A stretch of 40,834 bases of DNA from Saprospiraceae bacterium UBA2329 (lineage in GTDB: Bacteria > Bacteroidota > Bacteroidia > Chitinophagales > Saprospiraceae). Positions within the stretch are counted from its first letter, which is position 1. Every line of letters begins with the position of its first letter. The notes beneath the pieces were generated by a model. It saw only the letters and a program-made list of their open reading frames with translations. It ran no database searches and was not told the origin of the DNA. The stretch covers positions 1-40,834 of the forward strand of contig DDUV01000106.1 in assembly GCA_002344975.1 (NCBI GenBank). Reading direction: 5' to 3'. Below are positions 22,730 through 32,865 of this stretch, piece by piece. A program made the position numbers and the translations under genes.

Positions 22730-25700
22730 TCAATTTCGGGTGTCCATCTCTAAGCGATTGGTGTTTTTATTTACATCCAAACGGCTGCCGGAGTTGATCC
22801 GGGCATTCACAGCGGCCAATTTGGTTTGTGCCGTTTTGACCAAATCCGGGTCTTCGTTGTAGTTTTCCAAAACGGCCTCCAACACAGCGCGGGCATTTTG
22901 CAATTCTCCTTTTTCGAGGAATACATCCGACAACAAAATCACCGTTTTGGCCACCCAATAAGGATAAGCCGAGCTTTCGCGATTGGCGCTGATACAAAGC
23001 TCCTGTGCTTTATTGAGGTCGCGGCGCTGGTAATAAATATCGGCGATGAGATAGCGGGCTTCGGCGGTTTGCTCGTTGTCGCTCAGGCGCACCACCTCCT
23101 GAAGGGATGCCAGAGCGGCGTTGAAGTCTTTTTTGTCGTAAGCTTGTTTGCCGATGTAAAAATTGGCCGTAGCTGCCTGTGCGGGCGTAGCTGCGGGATT
23201 GGTGGACACTTTGTTGGCATACGTTGCCACTGCCTGTGCATTGCCGATACGATAGGCGCTTCTCAGGGCGCCGAGTTGCGCTTCAAAACGCATCTCCGCG
23301 CTGGTGGCCGCCGCTTCCAATTTGGTGTAAAGATCGTAGCTCTTATTGAAATCCAATTCATGGTTGTAGGCGATGATGGATGCCTTGTCGAGTGCCTTGA
23401 GGTAGTGGCGGTTTTGGCCGCGTCCTACTACAAACTCATAATCCTTCAGTGCAGCCGAATATTGCTTTTGCACAGCATACGATTCGCCGCGCTGGAAGTA
23501 CGCATCAATCACATAAATGCCATTGGGGTATTTGCGCAGATAGTCGGTGTAGCCATCCACAGCGCGGGGGTAGTTGCCGTTTTCAAACTGCGTGAGCGCG
23601 GCTTTGTAGCTGATGGAATCCTTGGCAATGTTGTCCACTTTGTAACCCGGAATGGTTTCCAAAAATGCAAAATAAGCATCGGGCTTGCCCATATCTCCCA
23701 CATAAATCTCTTCCAAAGCTGCCAGCGCGAGGGCTGCCTCGTTGGGGTCGGGATTGTTGGAAAACACTTGCTTGTAATAGTTGATAGCGCCTTCGAGGTT
23801 GGCCTGGTTGTAGCTGATGAGACCGAGACGCAGCAATGCCTGATTGATGAGATCGGATTTGCCTTTGTAATTGGTTACCAACTGGCGCAGCGGCGCCACC
23901 GCCTGATTGAGCTGTCCCATTTCCTGATAGGTAGAACCCATAGCGAGCAGTGCATCGTCGGCAAATTCAGAGTTTGGAAACTCTTTTACCAGACGGTCCA
24001 ATGCCAGGATTTTGTCGGTCGGTCGGCCTCTCAAACCCTCAAGAATGGCTTTTTGATAAATCGCATACTCAAAGCCTTTGTAGCGAGCGGCGATGGCTTC
24101 ATCGTAGAGTTTCACGGCGTCGTTGTACTGGTTGCGTTTGAACAGGCAATCGGCGGCGCGCATGGTGGCATCTCCCAGCACCTGATCGCGCACGGTCTCG
24201 TCTTTGATAAAAGAGCGGTTGCGCTTGATGCCGTCGGCGGCTTCGCGGAAGAAGCCCAGCGCTGCATTGTAGTTTTCCTGCTTGAGGTAGTTGTAGCCCT
24301 GCAAGTAGTTGGCGGTGAAAAGCGAGGACGCGTCGGGCAGGTTGCGCATGTTTTTGGCTTGGGTCAGAAACTGATTCAACTGCCGGATGCTGCCGTTGTA
24401 ATCTTTTTCGCGGTGCGCCAGATCGCCAAGCCAATAAGACGCCAAAGCGCGGTATTCTGCATTGGGGGCATCGGCGAGCGAAACCTCCAGGTATTTTTTA
24501 GCTTCTGCGTTGTTGCCTAATTGAAGCGCCTGCAAGCCACGCAGATAGGCCACTTTTTGGTAAGTTTCCCGAATGGCGGGCGTTTTATTGCTCATTTTTT
24601 CAATCACTTCCATGGCTTGCTTGTAGTCGCGGTAGCCAAGGAAGATTTCGCTCATCAGGCTTTGAGCGTCCACATAGTAGCGCGATTCAGGCCTGATGGT
24701 TTGCAGTGCCGTGATGGCCTCGCGGGGGTCTTTGAGTTCGTACGAAAGTTTGGCGTAGTTGAACAAGGCGTCTTCCTGTACGGCGGGGTCATAGTTCATG
24801 CGCTTGGCCGAGGCAAAAGCCGTGCGGGCCGAAGATTTCTGGTCTAAGCGCAGGTACGAATCGCCGAGGTAGTACATGGCGTACTGGCCGAGCTTGGAAT
24901 TGACGGTGGACAACTCCTCAAAACTGCGGGCGGCCTTGCGGTAGTTGCCCGTGTTGTATTGCGCATAGCCGAGCTGGTAAAATTCTTCTTCGCGGAGCTT
25001 GCCCGTGCGCTCTGCATAAAATTCGAGGTAGGGCAAAGCGCTCTGATAATCTCCTTTTTCAAAATACGCCTGGCCCAGCAATTGCTGGATTTCCTTCGAG
25101 CGCGAGCCGGAAGTGTTGGAAGCGTAAGGCTTTGCATAAGCAATCAACTCGTCGTACTGACGCTCGGCAAAGTAAATTTGAGCAATATAATACGGAATCT
25201 GATCTTTGAACCGATTGTTCTTTTCAGCAATTTTCAACGAACTGATGGCCTCGCGATAGTTGCCTTCAAAGAAATAACACAAACCCAGATAGTAATTCGT
25301 AGGCTCGTAATAGTCGTTGCGCACGTCGCGAATTTCGCGAAACTGCGTTTTTGCTTTCGCAAATTGTTTGGTCACAAAGTAGGAGTACCCCAGCCGGAAG
25401 CGCGCTTCTTCGCGTTCTGCTTTACTCAGGCCGCTCCAGTCCACCTGATCGTAGAACGAAATGGCTTTTTCGTACTCTTTGGCATCGTAGTAGTACTTGG
25501 CCATTTCAGTGAGGGCCTGCATGGCCATCGGATCGGGCTTGTATTTGCGAATGAAATCCAGGATGAGTTTTTCGCCGTCGGGCAATTTCAACTGAACGGC
25601 GCTTTTGGCAAAATGCAACTCGGCTTTGGTGCGCAAGAGGGCGGCATTCGGCTCGTTGGCAGGTTGGAGCAAGCGCATGGTTTGTGTAAACTCCTCTTGC

Positions 25701-25843
25701 GCTTTTCCGAAAAGGCCATCTTTGTAAAAGCCCATTCCTCGCTTGTAGGCCAGATCGGCCTCGGTAAATACTGCGGTAGATTGGGCGTACAGGCTCGAAA
25801 AACCTAAGTACAGCGCCAACAGCAGGGCAATTCTTTTAGTCAT
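22730..25843 (-). CDS. Large exported tetratricopeptide-repeat protein
   Basis: A 1037-residue protein with a signal peptide (residues 1-20, ending SLYAQ), then tandem TPR units over almost its whole length. Examples are YYYDAKEYEKAISFYDQV, LGYSYFVTKQFAKAKTQF, LGQAYFEKGDYQSALPYLEF and IADIYYQRRDLNKAQEL. It has about 18-22 helical-pair units and no enzymatic domain. Such proteins are periplasmic or outer-membrane scaffolds. In Bacteroidota TPR proteins take part in the T9SS (SprE-like) and in barrel assembly, but I cannot tie this one to a known member. Its tight link with the downstream beta-barrel suggests the two proteins work together at the outer membrane. Confidence 0.9.
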   Translation of the reverse strand: MTKRIALLLALYLGFSSLYAQSTAVFTEADLAYKRGMGFYKDGLFGKAQEEFTQTMRLLQPANEPNAALLRTKAELHFAKSAVQLKLPDGEKLILDFIRKYKPDPMAMQALTEMAKYYYDAKEYEKAISFYDQVDWSGLSKAEREEARFRLGYSYFVTKQFAKAKTQFREIRDVRNDYYEPTNYYLGLCYFFEGNYREAISSLKIAEKNNRFKDQIPYYIAQIYFAERQYDELIAYAKPYASNTSGSRSKEIQQLLGQAYFEKGDYQSALPYLEFYAERTGKLREEEFYQLGYAQYNTGNYRKAARSFEELSTVNSKLGQYAMYYLGDSYLRLDQKSSARTAFASAKRMNYDPAVQEDALFNYAKLSYELKDPREAITALQTIRPESRYYVDAQSLMSEIFLGYRDYKQAMEVIEKMSNKTPAIRETYQKVAYLRGLQALQLGNNAEAKKYLEVSLADAPNAEYRALASYWLGDLAHREKDYNGSIRQLNQFLTQAKNMRNLPDASSLFTANYLQGYNYLKQENYNAALGFFREAADGIKRNRSFIKDETVRDQVLGDATMRAADCLFKRNQYNDAVKLYDEAIAARYKGFEYAIYQKAILEGLRGRPTDKILALDRLVKEFPNSEFADDALLAMGSTYQEMGQLNQAVAPLRQLVTNYKGKSDLINQALLRLGLISYNQANLEGAINYYKQVFSNNPDPNEAALALAALEEIYVGDMGKPDAYFAFLETIPGYKVDNIAKDSISYKAALTQFENGNYPRAVDGYTDYLRKYPNGIYVIDAYFQRGESYAVQKQYSAALKDYEFVVGRGQNRHYLKALDKASIIAYNHELDFNKSYDLYTKLEAAATSAEMRFEAQLGALRSAYRIGNAQAVATYANKVSTNPAATPAQAATANFYIGKQAYDKKDFNAALASLQEVVRLSDNEQTAEARYLIADIYYQRRDLNKAQELCISANRESSAYPYWVAKTVILLSDVFLEKGELQNARAVLEAVLENYNEDPDLVKTAQTKLAAVNARINSGSRLDVNKNTNRLEMDTRN

Positions 25844-25887
25844 AGAACAGCTTGTTTTTTGTTAATTCATGAGCAAGTGGCCGTAAA

Positions 25888-25933
25888 ACGCATTTCACAT
25901 CTATTCTGGTGTATGAGCTTGTTTGAAATGCGT
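25888..25933. other. Inverted repeat upstream of the TPR gene
   Basis: ACGCATTTCA (25888-25897) is inverted at 25924-25933 (TGAAATGCGT) with a 26-base loop, 45-90 bases before the TPR gene start. It may be an operator or a 5' UTR stem. The rest of the 240-base gap (25844-26083) holds the terminator below and no ORF. Confidence 0.4.
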
Positions 25934-26017
25934 GTTCCGGCAGTTTTCAGCGGCGAAATTAGGAAGAAAATGTAAATCTACTTTTGTCCCGATTCATAGT
26001 TGCCCTTTTTATAAAAA

Positions 26018-26061
26018 ACAGGCAAACAAAAACGGCTGAAGCATTGCCGCCCCAGCCGTTT
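26018..26061 (-). terminator. Terminator of giant protein 1 (copy 1 of a triplicated hairpin)
   Basis: AAACGGCTG (26030-26038) pairs with CAGCCGTTT (26053-26061) around GCATTGCCGC. T-rich runs follow on both strands, so it may act bidirectionally. The same hairpin with almost the same loop recurs at 32876-32907 and 39407-39438. Confidence 0.8.
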
Positions 26062-26083
26062 TTTTACAAAAAAATCAAATCAT

Positions 26084-29000
26084 TTACTGTTTAACAACTC
26101 GTCTTGTCACATCCGGCAGGCCGACAGACTTCACTTTCACTAAGTACATACCGTTTTGCAAGCCTTTTATATCAATGCGTTCCAGCGTAGTTTGCACTTC
26201 GTCCAATTCCGTAAATTGCAACAGCTTGCCTTCCAGACTGTACGTTTCGATGCGCACGCTGCGGCCGATGTACTGCGTCAGATCGAGGTTCAATTCGCCC
26301 GAAGTGGGGTTGGGGAATAAACTGAACTCTACCTGACCAAGAGTATTTTGCTCTTGTGTCTGGCCTGAGAAAATGGGGTTCACTTGTGTGAATCCAACGT
26401 TGGAGAAGGTGCCTGTTACCGTGCTGTTGGAGGTGTAATTCGTCAACACCAGACCAACTTCGATACAGGATTGCATGACAATAGATTGAGAACCGGCAGG
26501 GTGCCATGTTGTGCCATTCGGTGAAACGTACAAAACAAACTGATGGCCTGTCCGAACAATGCGCAGCCAAAAGCGATTTTGGCTCGGAAACTGCTGCGGA
26601 ACAGCCGCGCCGTTGGTAGCGGTGCGGAATTCGCGGCGGCTCAGATTGTTCAGATTAGTCATGAGTTGCGCTTTTTTAGCTCCGGCAGAGACGTTTTCGC
26701 GCATCACCAAACCTGCCCATCCGTCGGCAAGCGGATTGATGCCTGTCACCAAGGCCGTAATGCTGCCGTCACCGCAGAGTGTGCGTTGTGCGAATGCCTC
26801 GGAATCGGTGGTGTAATTGGGTCCGTAATAACAATTGGTACTGGCGACGGTCCACACACCTGTAGCGGTATTGTAATCCACATCGCTGCCGTTGGTACAT
26901 CCAATGCCGTTGACCGGAGCCGACCATCCGGCAGGCAGGCCGGAGACGGTTAAATTGGTAGAGCAGGTGGCGGTATTACCCTTTTGGTCGGTCACTGTAA
27001 TGAGTATCGGCACGATTTGGCCCACTTGATTGGCATTGATGACACTGGGGGTGATTGTGATACTTTGCACTCCGCAGTTATCGTTGGCCACGATCTGAAA
27101 ATCAACAGGGCCGTTCATTCCGTCAAGTTGGATGCTGTTCTGCCCGTTGAAGTTCAAGGTTGCATGACTCGCGCAGGTGATGGTAGGCGGTGTGTTGTCG
27201 GTACAACTGCCAATAGGAGTGCCTGCCGATGCCGGGCCGGTCATCAAAGGATCGGAGTCGCAGGAGCAACGCGTCCTAATGATATTGCCGGTAGAAAGAT
27301 TGGCATACAGGGGCAGCGTGTTGCTCCATTCGCCATTGTTGACGGAATACTGTATGGTGCTGCCCGCAGGACAACCTGAAGTGGGCGCAGATATGCCGGC
27401 GCCTACGGGTTGACAGGCCGCCCCACAGGTTCCGTTGTTGATCAACACCTCGCCCGGCGCAGTACTCAGATTGGGACAACAGCCCTCGTCAATGTCGCCG
27501 TTGCAGTTGTCGTCAATGCCGTTGCCGCAGACTTCCGTTGCGCCGGGATTTATCATCCCACCTGTGGCGGGATCGTCGTTGCAATCCGTGTTGTCTAACA
27601 CATAACCTGAAGGCGGAGAGTCGGCCAATATGCTGTTGTTCGGGTCGCCGAAGCCATCGCCGTCCATGTCGCGATAGTAGGTGATGCCGGTTTCATCGGT
27701 CATGCCGTTGCAGTTATCATCAATGCCGTTGACGACCTCTGTGGCGCCTGGATTAACGGCGTTGTTGTTGTCGTCGCAGTCTGTGTTGTTGGCTACATAG
27801 CCTATGGGCTGGTTGCAGGTGAAGCCCGGAATAGAGTTATTCGGATCGCCATAAGTATCGGCGTCGGTATCTGCATACCAAGTGGTGGGAACGTCCGCTA
27901 CGCCGCAGCCGCAAGCGCCGGGAGCAGTTTTTAACGGATCGTTGGGACAGCCATCGTTGCAATCGAGCGTATTGTCGCCATCGGTGTCGGTATCCGCAAC
28001 GCCGCAGCCACAAGCGCCGGGAGCAGTTTTGTTGGGATCATTGGGACAGCCATCGTTGCAATCAGGCGTATTGTCGCCATCGGTGTCGGTATCCGCAACG
28101 CCGCAACCGCAGGCGCCGGGAGCAGTTTTTAATGGATCGTTGGGACAGCCATCGTTGCAGTCAGGCATATTGTCGCCATCGGTGTCGGTATCCGCCACGC
28201 CACAGCCGCAAGCGCCGGGAGCAGTTTTTAATGGATCATTGGGGCAGCCGTCGTTGCAATCAGGCGTATTGTCGCCATCGGTGTCGGTATCCGCCACGCC
28301 ACAGCCGCAAGCGCCGGGAGCAGTTTTTAATGGATCATTAGGACAGCCATCGTTGCAATCGGGCGTATTGTCGCCATCGGTGTCGGTATCCGCAACGCCG
28401 CAACCGCAGGCGCCGGGGGTGGTTTTTAACGGATCGTTGGGACAGCCATCGTTGCAATCGGGCGTATTGTCGCCATCGGTGTCGGTATCCGCTACGCCGC
28501 AGCCACAAGCGCCGGGAGCTTGTTTGTTGATGTCTGTAGGACACAGGTCCGTGTTATCGGCTACATATCCTGAGGGTTGGGTGCAAGACATCTGGCTAAC
28601 GGCGGGATCTCCGAAGCCGTCGTTGTCTGCGTCGGCATACCAGATTTGAACCGGTGTAATTCCTACTGTGAAAGAAGACTCGGAACTGCATCCATCATTG
28701 TCGGTCACTGTTGCAAATATGGTCGTTGCGGTGCTGAGGTTGTTGAATGTAGCCATTTGGCCGCTTCCTCCGCCATTCGACCAGTTATAGCTGCTGTACC
28801 CGGCGCCTGCATCCAATGTGGCGTTTGATCCGCTGCAAACCGAGGCCGGCCCTGTGATGAATTGACCAACCAAAGTATTGCTTGCGACGAACTGGCCGAA
28901 TTGGGTAATGCCCGAACCGGTTCCAAACGTAATGCTGCCGTTGGCCCCGCCTTGCGCCTCGGTGGAGCTACCCGGCATCAGTGCCCAGGGCAACAAATGA

Positions 29001-32000
29001 GCATTGACTGTTCTGTGGTTCAGTTTATACGAAATAGCCGGGATGCTTGCCGTTGAAGGCACGGAAATGTTGCCGAATATGGCCGATTCGAGCGCCGAAA
29101 AAGTTTGGTTGGAGCCGTAATTGTCAATGATCCAATAATGATTATCAGACAGATACGCGCTGCAAGCGGGGATGGAGTCGGGGGCATTGTTGATTCTGCT
29201 CACCACAATTTCACCGTTGGGATAAGTGCCCGTAGCCGGGAAACTCAGGGTTACATCTGTTCCTGTAAAAGCATTGACGCCTCCTCCTGTAATGGTTTTC
29301 CGATGCGATGCTCCTCCTCCGAAAGGTCCTGTTGAGACCATTCTGGTTGCATCGGCAGCCAAAGCAGCGTGACGGGTTCCTATTTTATCGTTGGCGTTGC
29401 CCGAAGGCTCATTGAACTGATAATAACTCACCAAACCGGGCCAATCGGCAGGCTCTATGGTGAGGTGCATCAGCTCGCGTATTTGCTCTTGTGTGAGGCT
29501 CACATTCCACACGGTTACTTCGTCAATTTCCCCTTTGAAATAACGGCTGCCCTGATCGTAGCCGATTTTCAAGGGCGTATCGAATGCTTCCGCATTGTGT
29601 GTAGCATTACGAGTGGCCGCTATGCCATTCATATACACCTTAGCGCTGGCGGAGGTAATGACCAATGCAATATGCGTCCAGACATTGTCTGGTATGGTAA
29701 AACCTGTATTAAAATTATAGCTGCCTGAAGCATCGTCCCAAGTGTAGCGCAGTTGGTTGCTCGATGTAATGCTCAAGCCGGCGCTTGTGGTGCCGCCGCG
29801 GGCATACACTAAGCCTGAGAAGTCCACCTGAGCGCCGTTGCGTTTCACCCAGGCGGTCATAGTCACGGTATTGGAATTGAGGTTGAGCGGAGTGTTAGCC
29901 TGCGCAAAATCTCCGCTGCCGTCCAACGACAGGGCCTTGCCGGGAACATGGTCGGCGCCGCACAAGTTGCCCGTTGCCAGATTCTGGATCATGTCATTGA
30001 TCGTACGAGTCGCAGTACCGTTGTCGTCGGTGACGGAGAGTGTGACGGAATAAGCGCCCGGAGTACTGCCCAACACCACGCGGGGATTGCGGGCATTGGC
30101 GTCGCTGATCCATTGCGGCGCCGGAGAAAGCGACCATTGGTAGCTTGCGTTGCCGTTGATGACCGAGTAGCTTTCCAATTGAATGGTGTCTCTGCTACAG
30201 GTGGGCGCGGGGTTGTCCACCATAGGTTGTACTAATGTGGTGGTAGAAACGGCACAGAGATCAGCTTCCCAAATGCCATGCCCGCCGGCGAGCCTGAGCT
30301 TGCCGCCTTTGTAGAAGGCTTTCAGAAAAGCGCCTCCGAAATCGCCGTACATATTGAGCGGCAGGCCGGTGTCGTAGGCCATCCAGTCGTTGGCGCTGTT
30401 GTCGCGGTAATATACCTTGGCGCCATTGCCGCTGACGAAATAAACGCCCCCGTCTGTACCCAACTGGTGAAGAATATCGGTTGCATCAATATTATTGAGG
30501 GTAGAGGTGGTCCAATTGGTCCAGGTAGCGCCGCCATCGGTGGACTTGAATATTTTCTGGCCGTTGGGGCCGGTCCGAAACGCCCACCAAATTGTATTGT
30601 GGTCTGTGCCGCTCATGGTTATTTTTGAAAAACGGCGCTGGCTTGCCGTCAGCGTGCCGGGGTTGGCACACTGTATCCAGGTAGTGCCTCCATTATCGGT
30701 TTTCCAAAGCTGACCGTCGGTGGAAGGGCTTGGTAAATAAACCGTTATGTAAATAAAGTCAGGATTGCTGCGCGATACTTCTATATACCGAACTTTGGCA
30801 TCACTGTTGAGGTGTGTGAAAATCGGCGTAAATGACAGCCCGTTGTCGGTTGTTTTCCAAAGCTGATGGCCCTGTCCCAGATAATAGGTGTACATATAGC
30901 GCGGGTCCCATTTTTGCTCGGCGCCCTCCATAGGGTAAAAGCTCTCGTTGGGCCACTTGCTGACAGTAAAAGAGCCGACTGCCTGCGTGTTGTTGGCGGG
31001 TAAAATTCTTCCCCCCAGATCGGAGAAATAAGTGAGCGAATTGTTGCCGGGATTGACATATCCGGTGGGGGCTTCACCACCGCCCATGCGCAAGTAATCT
31101 CCAGCGGGATACCCTTCTCTCCAGGCGGTATTGCCGTTGTGGTATCTGCCGCCCACTACCACATCTTCATTCCAGCCGATGTCGAAGCCCCAGTGTTCCG
31201 AGCCGCGCAGGTTATTGGTACGAACAAAATAATTGACGCCCACCGCAGGGTTGGTAAAGAAGTCGGTAGAGAGGTTGAGGCCGCCGTCGGTTACAATCCA
31301 GGTGTCGGTGCCGTGGGCTATTGCTTCCTGTATGTCGGGGTGTATTTGAAACGGGCCGCAATACCCGCCAAGCGTAGCCCAAGTGGAACCACCGTCGGTT
31401 GATTTGAAGGAAGTCGTGGTGCCTACAATAATATGGTCTGCATTATCGTGCGATGCCACAATAGACAAATCGAAAAAGCCCTGGCCGTTGGTCATACTCA
31501 AGGGGCCGTTGGTACAAGGGCCGATAAGCCCGGTTTGGTTGCTGGCAGCTATGACGGTCCATGTTTCGCCGGCGTCGTCGCTGCGCATGATGCGTGGCCC
31601 ATTGCCGGTAAGCAGGGCGCAGTAGATGCGGTCGGCAGCGGCAGGCGTAACGGTGATGCGGCCTCCACCGTCTGTGAAGCCAGCTCCCGAAATCCAACCA
31701 GTAGAGCGCACCGACCAGGTTTGGCCGCCGTCGGTTGACTTCCAGAATTCGCAAAGATCAGCGCCGGCATTTCTGACCAAGGCATACGCCACCAAGGGGT
31801 TGCCGGGCTGAAAGGCAATATCGTACGTTTTGCTGCTGATGACGCTGGTCCAGACATTGCCTGCTGTGCGGCGTCGCAGGCCGCTGTTGCCGGAAGCCAA
31901 TACCACTTCGGGTTCGTCGGGTTTTATTTTGATGTCTTCGCAGTTGAAGCTCGAAATATCAAGTACGGTTTGCCAGCTTGCGCCGCCGTCGGTAGTTGAT

Positions 32001-32686
32001 CGTATATATCTCGAAAATTCAGACACATACACAATGTCCGGGTTGGTAGGATGAATGGCAATAGCCCCTATATTGTTGGTAAAAACATTGGCTCCCACGG
32101 TCGTCCAGGTAAGACCTTTATCAATACTTTTATTGACGACACCCGTTTCGGTGCCGCAATAGACAATGTTGCCGTTACTGGGCGCCACATCCAGACAATA
32201 TACGTTGGCCTGAAAGGGGGCAAGCGGCTGTGCGGCATTGTCGTTTTGTCTCCATCGGGTGACTACCGGGCCGAGGAAACTCCAATTGGCCGTATTCGAC
32301 TTGAGATATGGTATCGGGGTTTCTTTTTCCAATTTTATGGAGAAGTCAATAGAACCGTCTTGCTGCATATAAGGATACACCCTCGCCCTCCAACGGATGT
32401 AGTATTTCTGGTATTTTTTGTAATATTCAAACTCGTTTCTCAGCGCCTCTCCCGGCGTATCTCCGGCATTGGCCATCTCTATTCTCAGAGAGTCGTATTT
32501 CAGTTGCCAGGGCTTGTTGAGCCGGTCTAATTCAAAGACGTTCAGGGCCTCGTCATTCGCGTACAAGCTTCGCGCCCATTCCGGCATGTCGGGTGTCAGA
32601 GGAAAGCGACCGAGTGTGTTGAGTGGTTGGGAATAGCCAAAGTACGCCATGCACAAGAGCATGAAAGCAAGGTAGCATTTTTTCAT
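26084..32686 (-). CDS. Giant modular T9SS-secreted protein 1 (BNR propeller, PKD, LamG, TSP3-like repeats)
   Basis: A 2200-residue secreted protein with a signal peptide (ending YFGYSQ). Residues about 160-815 form a VPS10/BNR-type beta-propeller with repeated Asp-boxes (STDGGASW, STDGGQTW, SDDAGETW, STDGGSTW, TDNGGTTW, STDGGATW). Next are a PKD-like domain (about 820-895), a LamG-like jelly roll (about 910-1070), six 33-residue Asp/Cys-rich TSP3-like calcium-binding repeats (about 1390-1595), and metal-binding DGDGFGDPNNS modules (about 1605-1735). It ends with a HYR-like domain, a DUF1349-like jelly roll (GDGSITALV... WAGLVMRE) and a T9SS type A sorting domain. I choose ATG 32686 because a promoter lies at 32722-32749 and a signal peptide follows. 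It is probably a surface adhesin or glycan-binding protein; no catalytic residues are evident. Confidence 0.88.
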   Translation of the reverse strand: MKKCYLAFMLLCMAYFGYSQPLNTLGRFPLTPDMPEWARSLYANDEALNVFELDRLNKPWQLKYDSLRIEMANAGDTPGEALRNEFEYYKKYQKYYIRWRARVYPYMQQDGSIDFSIKLEKETPIPYLKSNTANWSFLGPVVTRWRQNDNAAQPLAPFQANVYCLDVAPSNGNIVYCGTETGVVNKSIDKGLTWTTVGANVFTNNIGAIAIHPTNPDIVYVSEFSRYIRSTTDGGASWQTVLDISSFNCEDIKIKPDEPEVVLASGNSGLRRRTAGNVWTSVISSKTYDIAFQPGNPLVAYALVRNAGADLCEFWKSTDGGQTWSVRSTGWISGAGFTDGGGRITVTPAAADRIYCALLTGNGPRIMRSDDAGETWTVIAASNQTGLIGPCTNGPLSMTNGQGFFDLSIVASHDNADHIIVGTTTSFKSTDGGSTWATLGGYCGPFQIHPDIQEAIAHGTDTWIVTDGGLNLSTDFFTNPAVGVNYFVRTNNLRGSEHWGFDIGWNEDVVVGGRYHNGNTAWREGYPAGDYLRMGGGEAPTGYVNPGNNSLTYFSDLGGRILPANNTQAVGSFTVSKWPNESFYPMEGAEQKWDPRYMYTYYLGQGHQLWKTTDNGLSFTPIFTHLNSDAKVRYIEVSRSNPDFIYITVYLPSPSTDGQLWKTDNGGTTWIQCANPGTLTASQRRFSKITMSGTDHNTIWWAFRTGPNGQKIFKSTDGGATWTNWTTSTLNNIDATDILHQLGTDGGVYFVSGNGAKVYYRDNSANDWMAYDTGLPLNMYGDFGGAFLKAFYKGGKLRLAGGHGIWEADLCAVSTTTLVQPMVDNPAPTCSRDTIQLESYSVINGNASYQWSLSPAPQWISDANARNPRVVLGSTPGAYSVTLSVTDDNGTATRTINDMIQNLATGNLCGADHVPGKALSLDGSGDFAQANTPLNLNSNTVTMTAWVKRNGAQVDFSGLVYARGGTTSAGLSITSSNQLRYTWDDASGSYNFNTGFTIPDNVWTHIALVITSASAKVYMNGIAATRNATHNAEAFDTPLKIGYDQGSRYFKGEIDEVTVWNVSLTQEQIRELMHLTIEPADWPGLVSYYQFNEPSGNANDKIGTRHAALAADATRMVSTGPFGGGASHRKTITGGGVNAFTGTDVTLSFPATGTYPNGEIVVSRINNAPDSIPACSAYLSDNHYWIIDNYGSNQTFSALESAIFGNISVPSTASIPAISYKLNHRTVNAHLLPWALMPGSSTEAQGGANGSITFGTGSGITQFGQFVASNTLVGQFITGPASVCSGSNATLDAGAGYSSYNWSNGGGSGQMATFNNLSTATTIFATVTDNDGCSSESSFTVGITPVQIWYADADNDGFGDPAVSQMSCTQPSGYVADNTDLCPTDINKQAPGACGCGVADTDTDGDNTPDCNDGCPNDPLKTTPGACGCGVADTDTDGDNTPDCNDGCPNDPLKTAPGACGCGVADTDTDGDNTPDCNDGCPNDPLKTAPGACGCGVADTDTDGDNMPDCNDGCPNDPLKTAPGACGCGVADTDTDGDNTPDCNDGCPNDPNKTAPGACGCGVADTDTDGDNTLDCNDGCPNDPLKTAPGACGCGVADVPTTWYADTDADTYGDPNNSIPGFTCNQPIGYVANNTDCDDNNNAVNPGATEVVNGIDDNCNGMTDETGITYYRDMDGDGFGDPNNSILADSPPSGYVLDNTDCNDDPATGGMINPGATEVCGNGIDDNCNGDIDEGCCPNLSTAPGEVLINNGTCGAACQPVGAGISAPTSGCPAGSTIQYSVNNGEWSNTLPLYANLSTGNIIRTRCSCDSDPLMTGPASAGTPIGSCTDNTPPTITCASHATLNFNGQNSIQLDGMNGPVDFQIVANDNCGVQSITITPSVINANQVGQIVPILITVTDQKGNTATCSTNLTVSGLPAGWSAPVNGIGCTNGSDVDYNTATGVWTVASTNCYYGPNYTTDSEAFAQRTLCGDGSITALVTGINPLADGWAGLVMRENVSAGAKKAQLMTNLNNLSRREFRTATNGAAVPQQFPSQNRFWLRIVRTGHQFVLYVSPNGTTWHPAGSQSIVMQSCIEVGLVLTNYTSNSTVTGTFSNVGFTQVNPIFSGQTQEQNTLGQVEFSLFPNPTSGELNLDLTQYIGRSVRIETYSLEGKLLQFTELDEVQTTLERIDIKGLQNGMYLVKVKSVGLPDVTRRVVKQ
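27895..28525 (-). repeat. 99-bp tandem repeats encoding TSP3-like units
   Basis: Six full copies and flanking partial copies of a 33-codon unit, ADTDTDGDNTPDC then NDGCPNDPLKTAPGACGCGV, in exact 99-bp register. Copies differ by only a few bases (for example T/M/L after DN, L/N before KT). The Asp-rich D-x-D-x-D-G-D stretch is a calcium-binding loop, with Cys pairs likely forming disulfides. Confidence 0.93.
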
Positions 32687-32721
32687 GAGATACTGATTTG
32701 TTACTGATACTAAGCAAAATG

Positions 32722-32749
32722 CAAATATACTCATTGTAGGAATTACAAA
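32722..32749 (-). promoter_or_regulatory. Promoter of giant protein 1
   Basis: The minus strand reads TTTG (32749-32746), a 16-base spacer, then TATATTTG (32729-32722), an exact TAnnTTTG. The spacer is one base shorter than the usual lower limit. It lies 36 bases before ATG 32686 and excludes the in-frame ATG at 32824. Confidence 0.6.
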
Positions 32750-32865
32750 GAACCGGCCCTGCATCAGGAAGGGGGACAAAAAGGGGGACAACCTTTTATG
32801 TAATTGATAATGTGTATATTGCAAATGGCCGTAGCGAACGGCGGTGCAATTTTTTTATTAAAAAC

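Noticed and set aside
25979..25986. Plus-strand TACTTTTG suggesting an antisense RNA promoter towards the giant gene
   Set aside because: There is no TTG at the expected upstream distance and no plus-strand gene follows, so a chance match is more likely.
27895..28525. CRISPR-like array appearance
   Set aside because: The units are contiguous 99-bp coding repeats with no unique spacers between short repeats, and they stay in frame.
27882..28649. Plus-strand frame with a repeating SATPQPQAPGAV unit
   Set aside because: It is the antisense reading of the 99-bp TSP3-like repeats. The minus strand encodes Cys/Asp calcium loops continuous with a 2200-residue protein.
32687..32824. 46-residue N-terminal extension of giant protein 1 from ATG 32824
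   Set aside because: A promoter lies between this ATG and the signal peptide, and the extension would bury the signal sequence.
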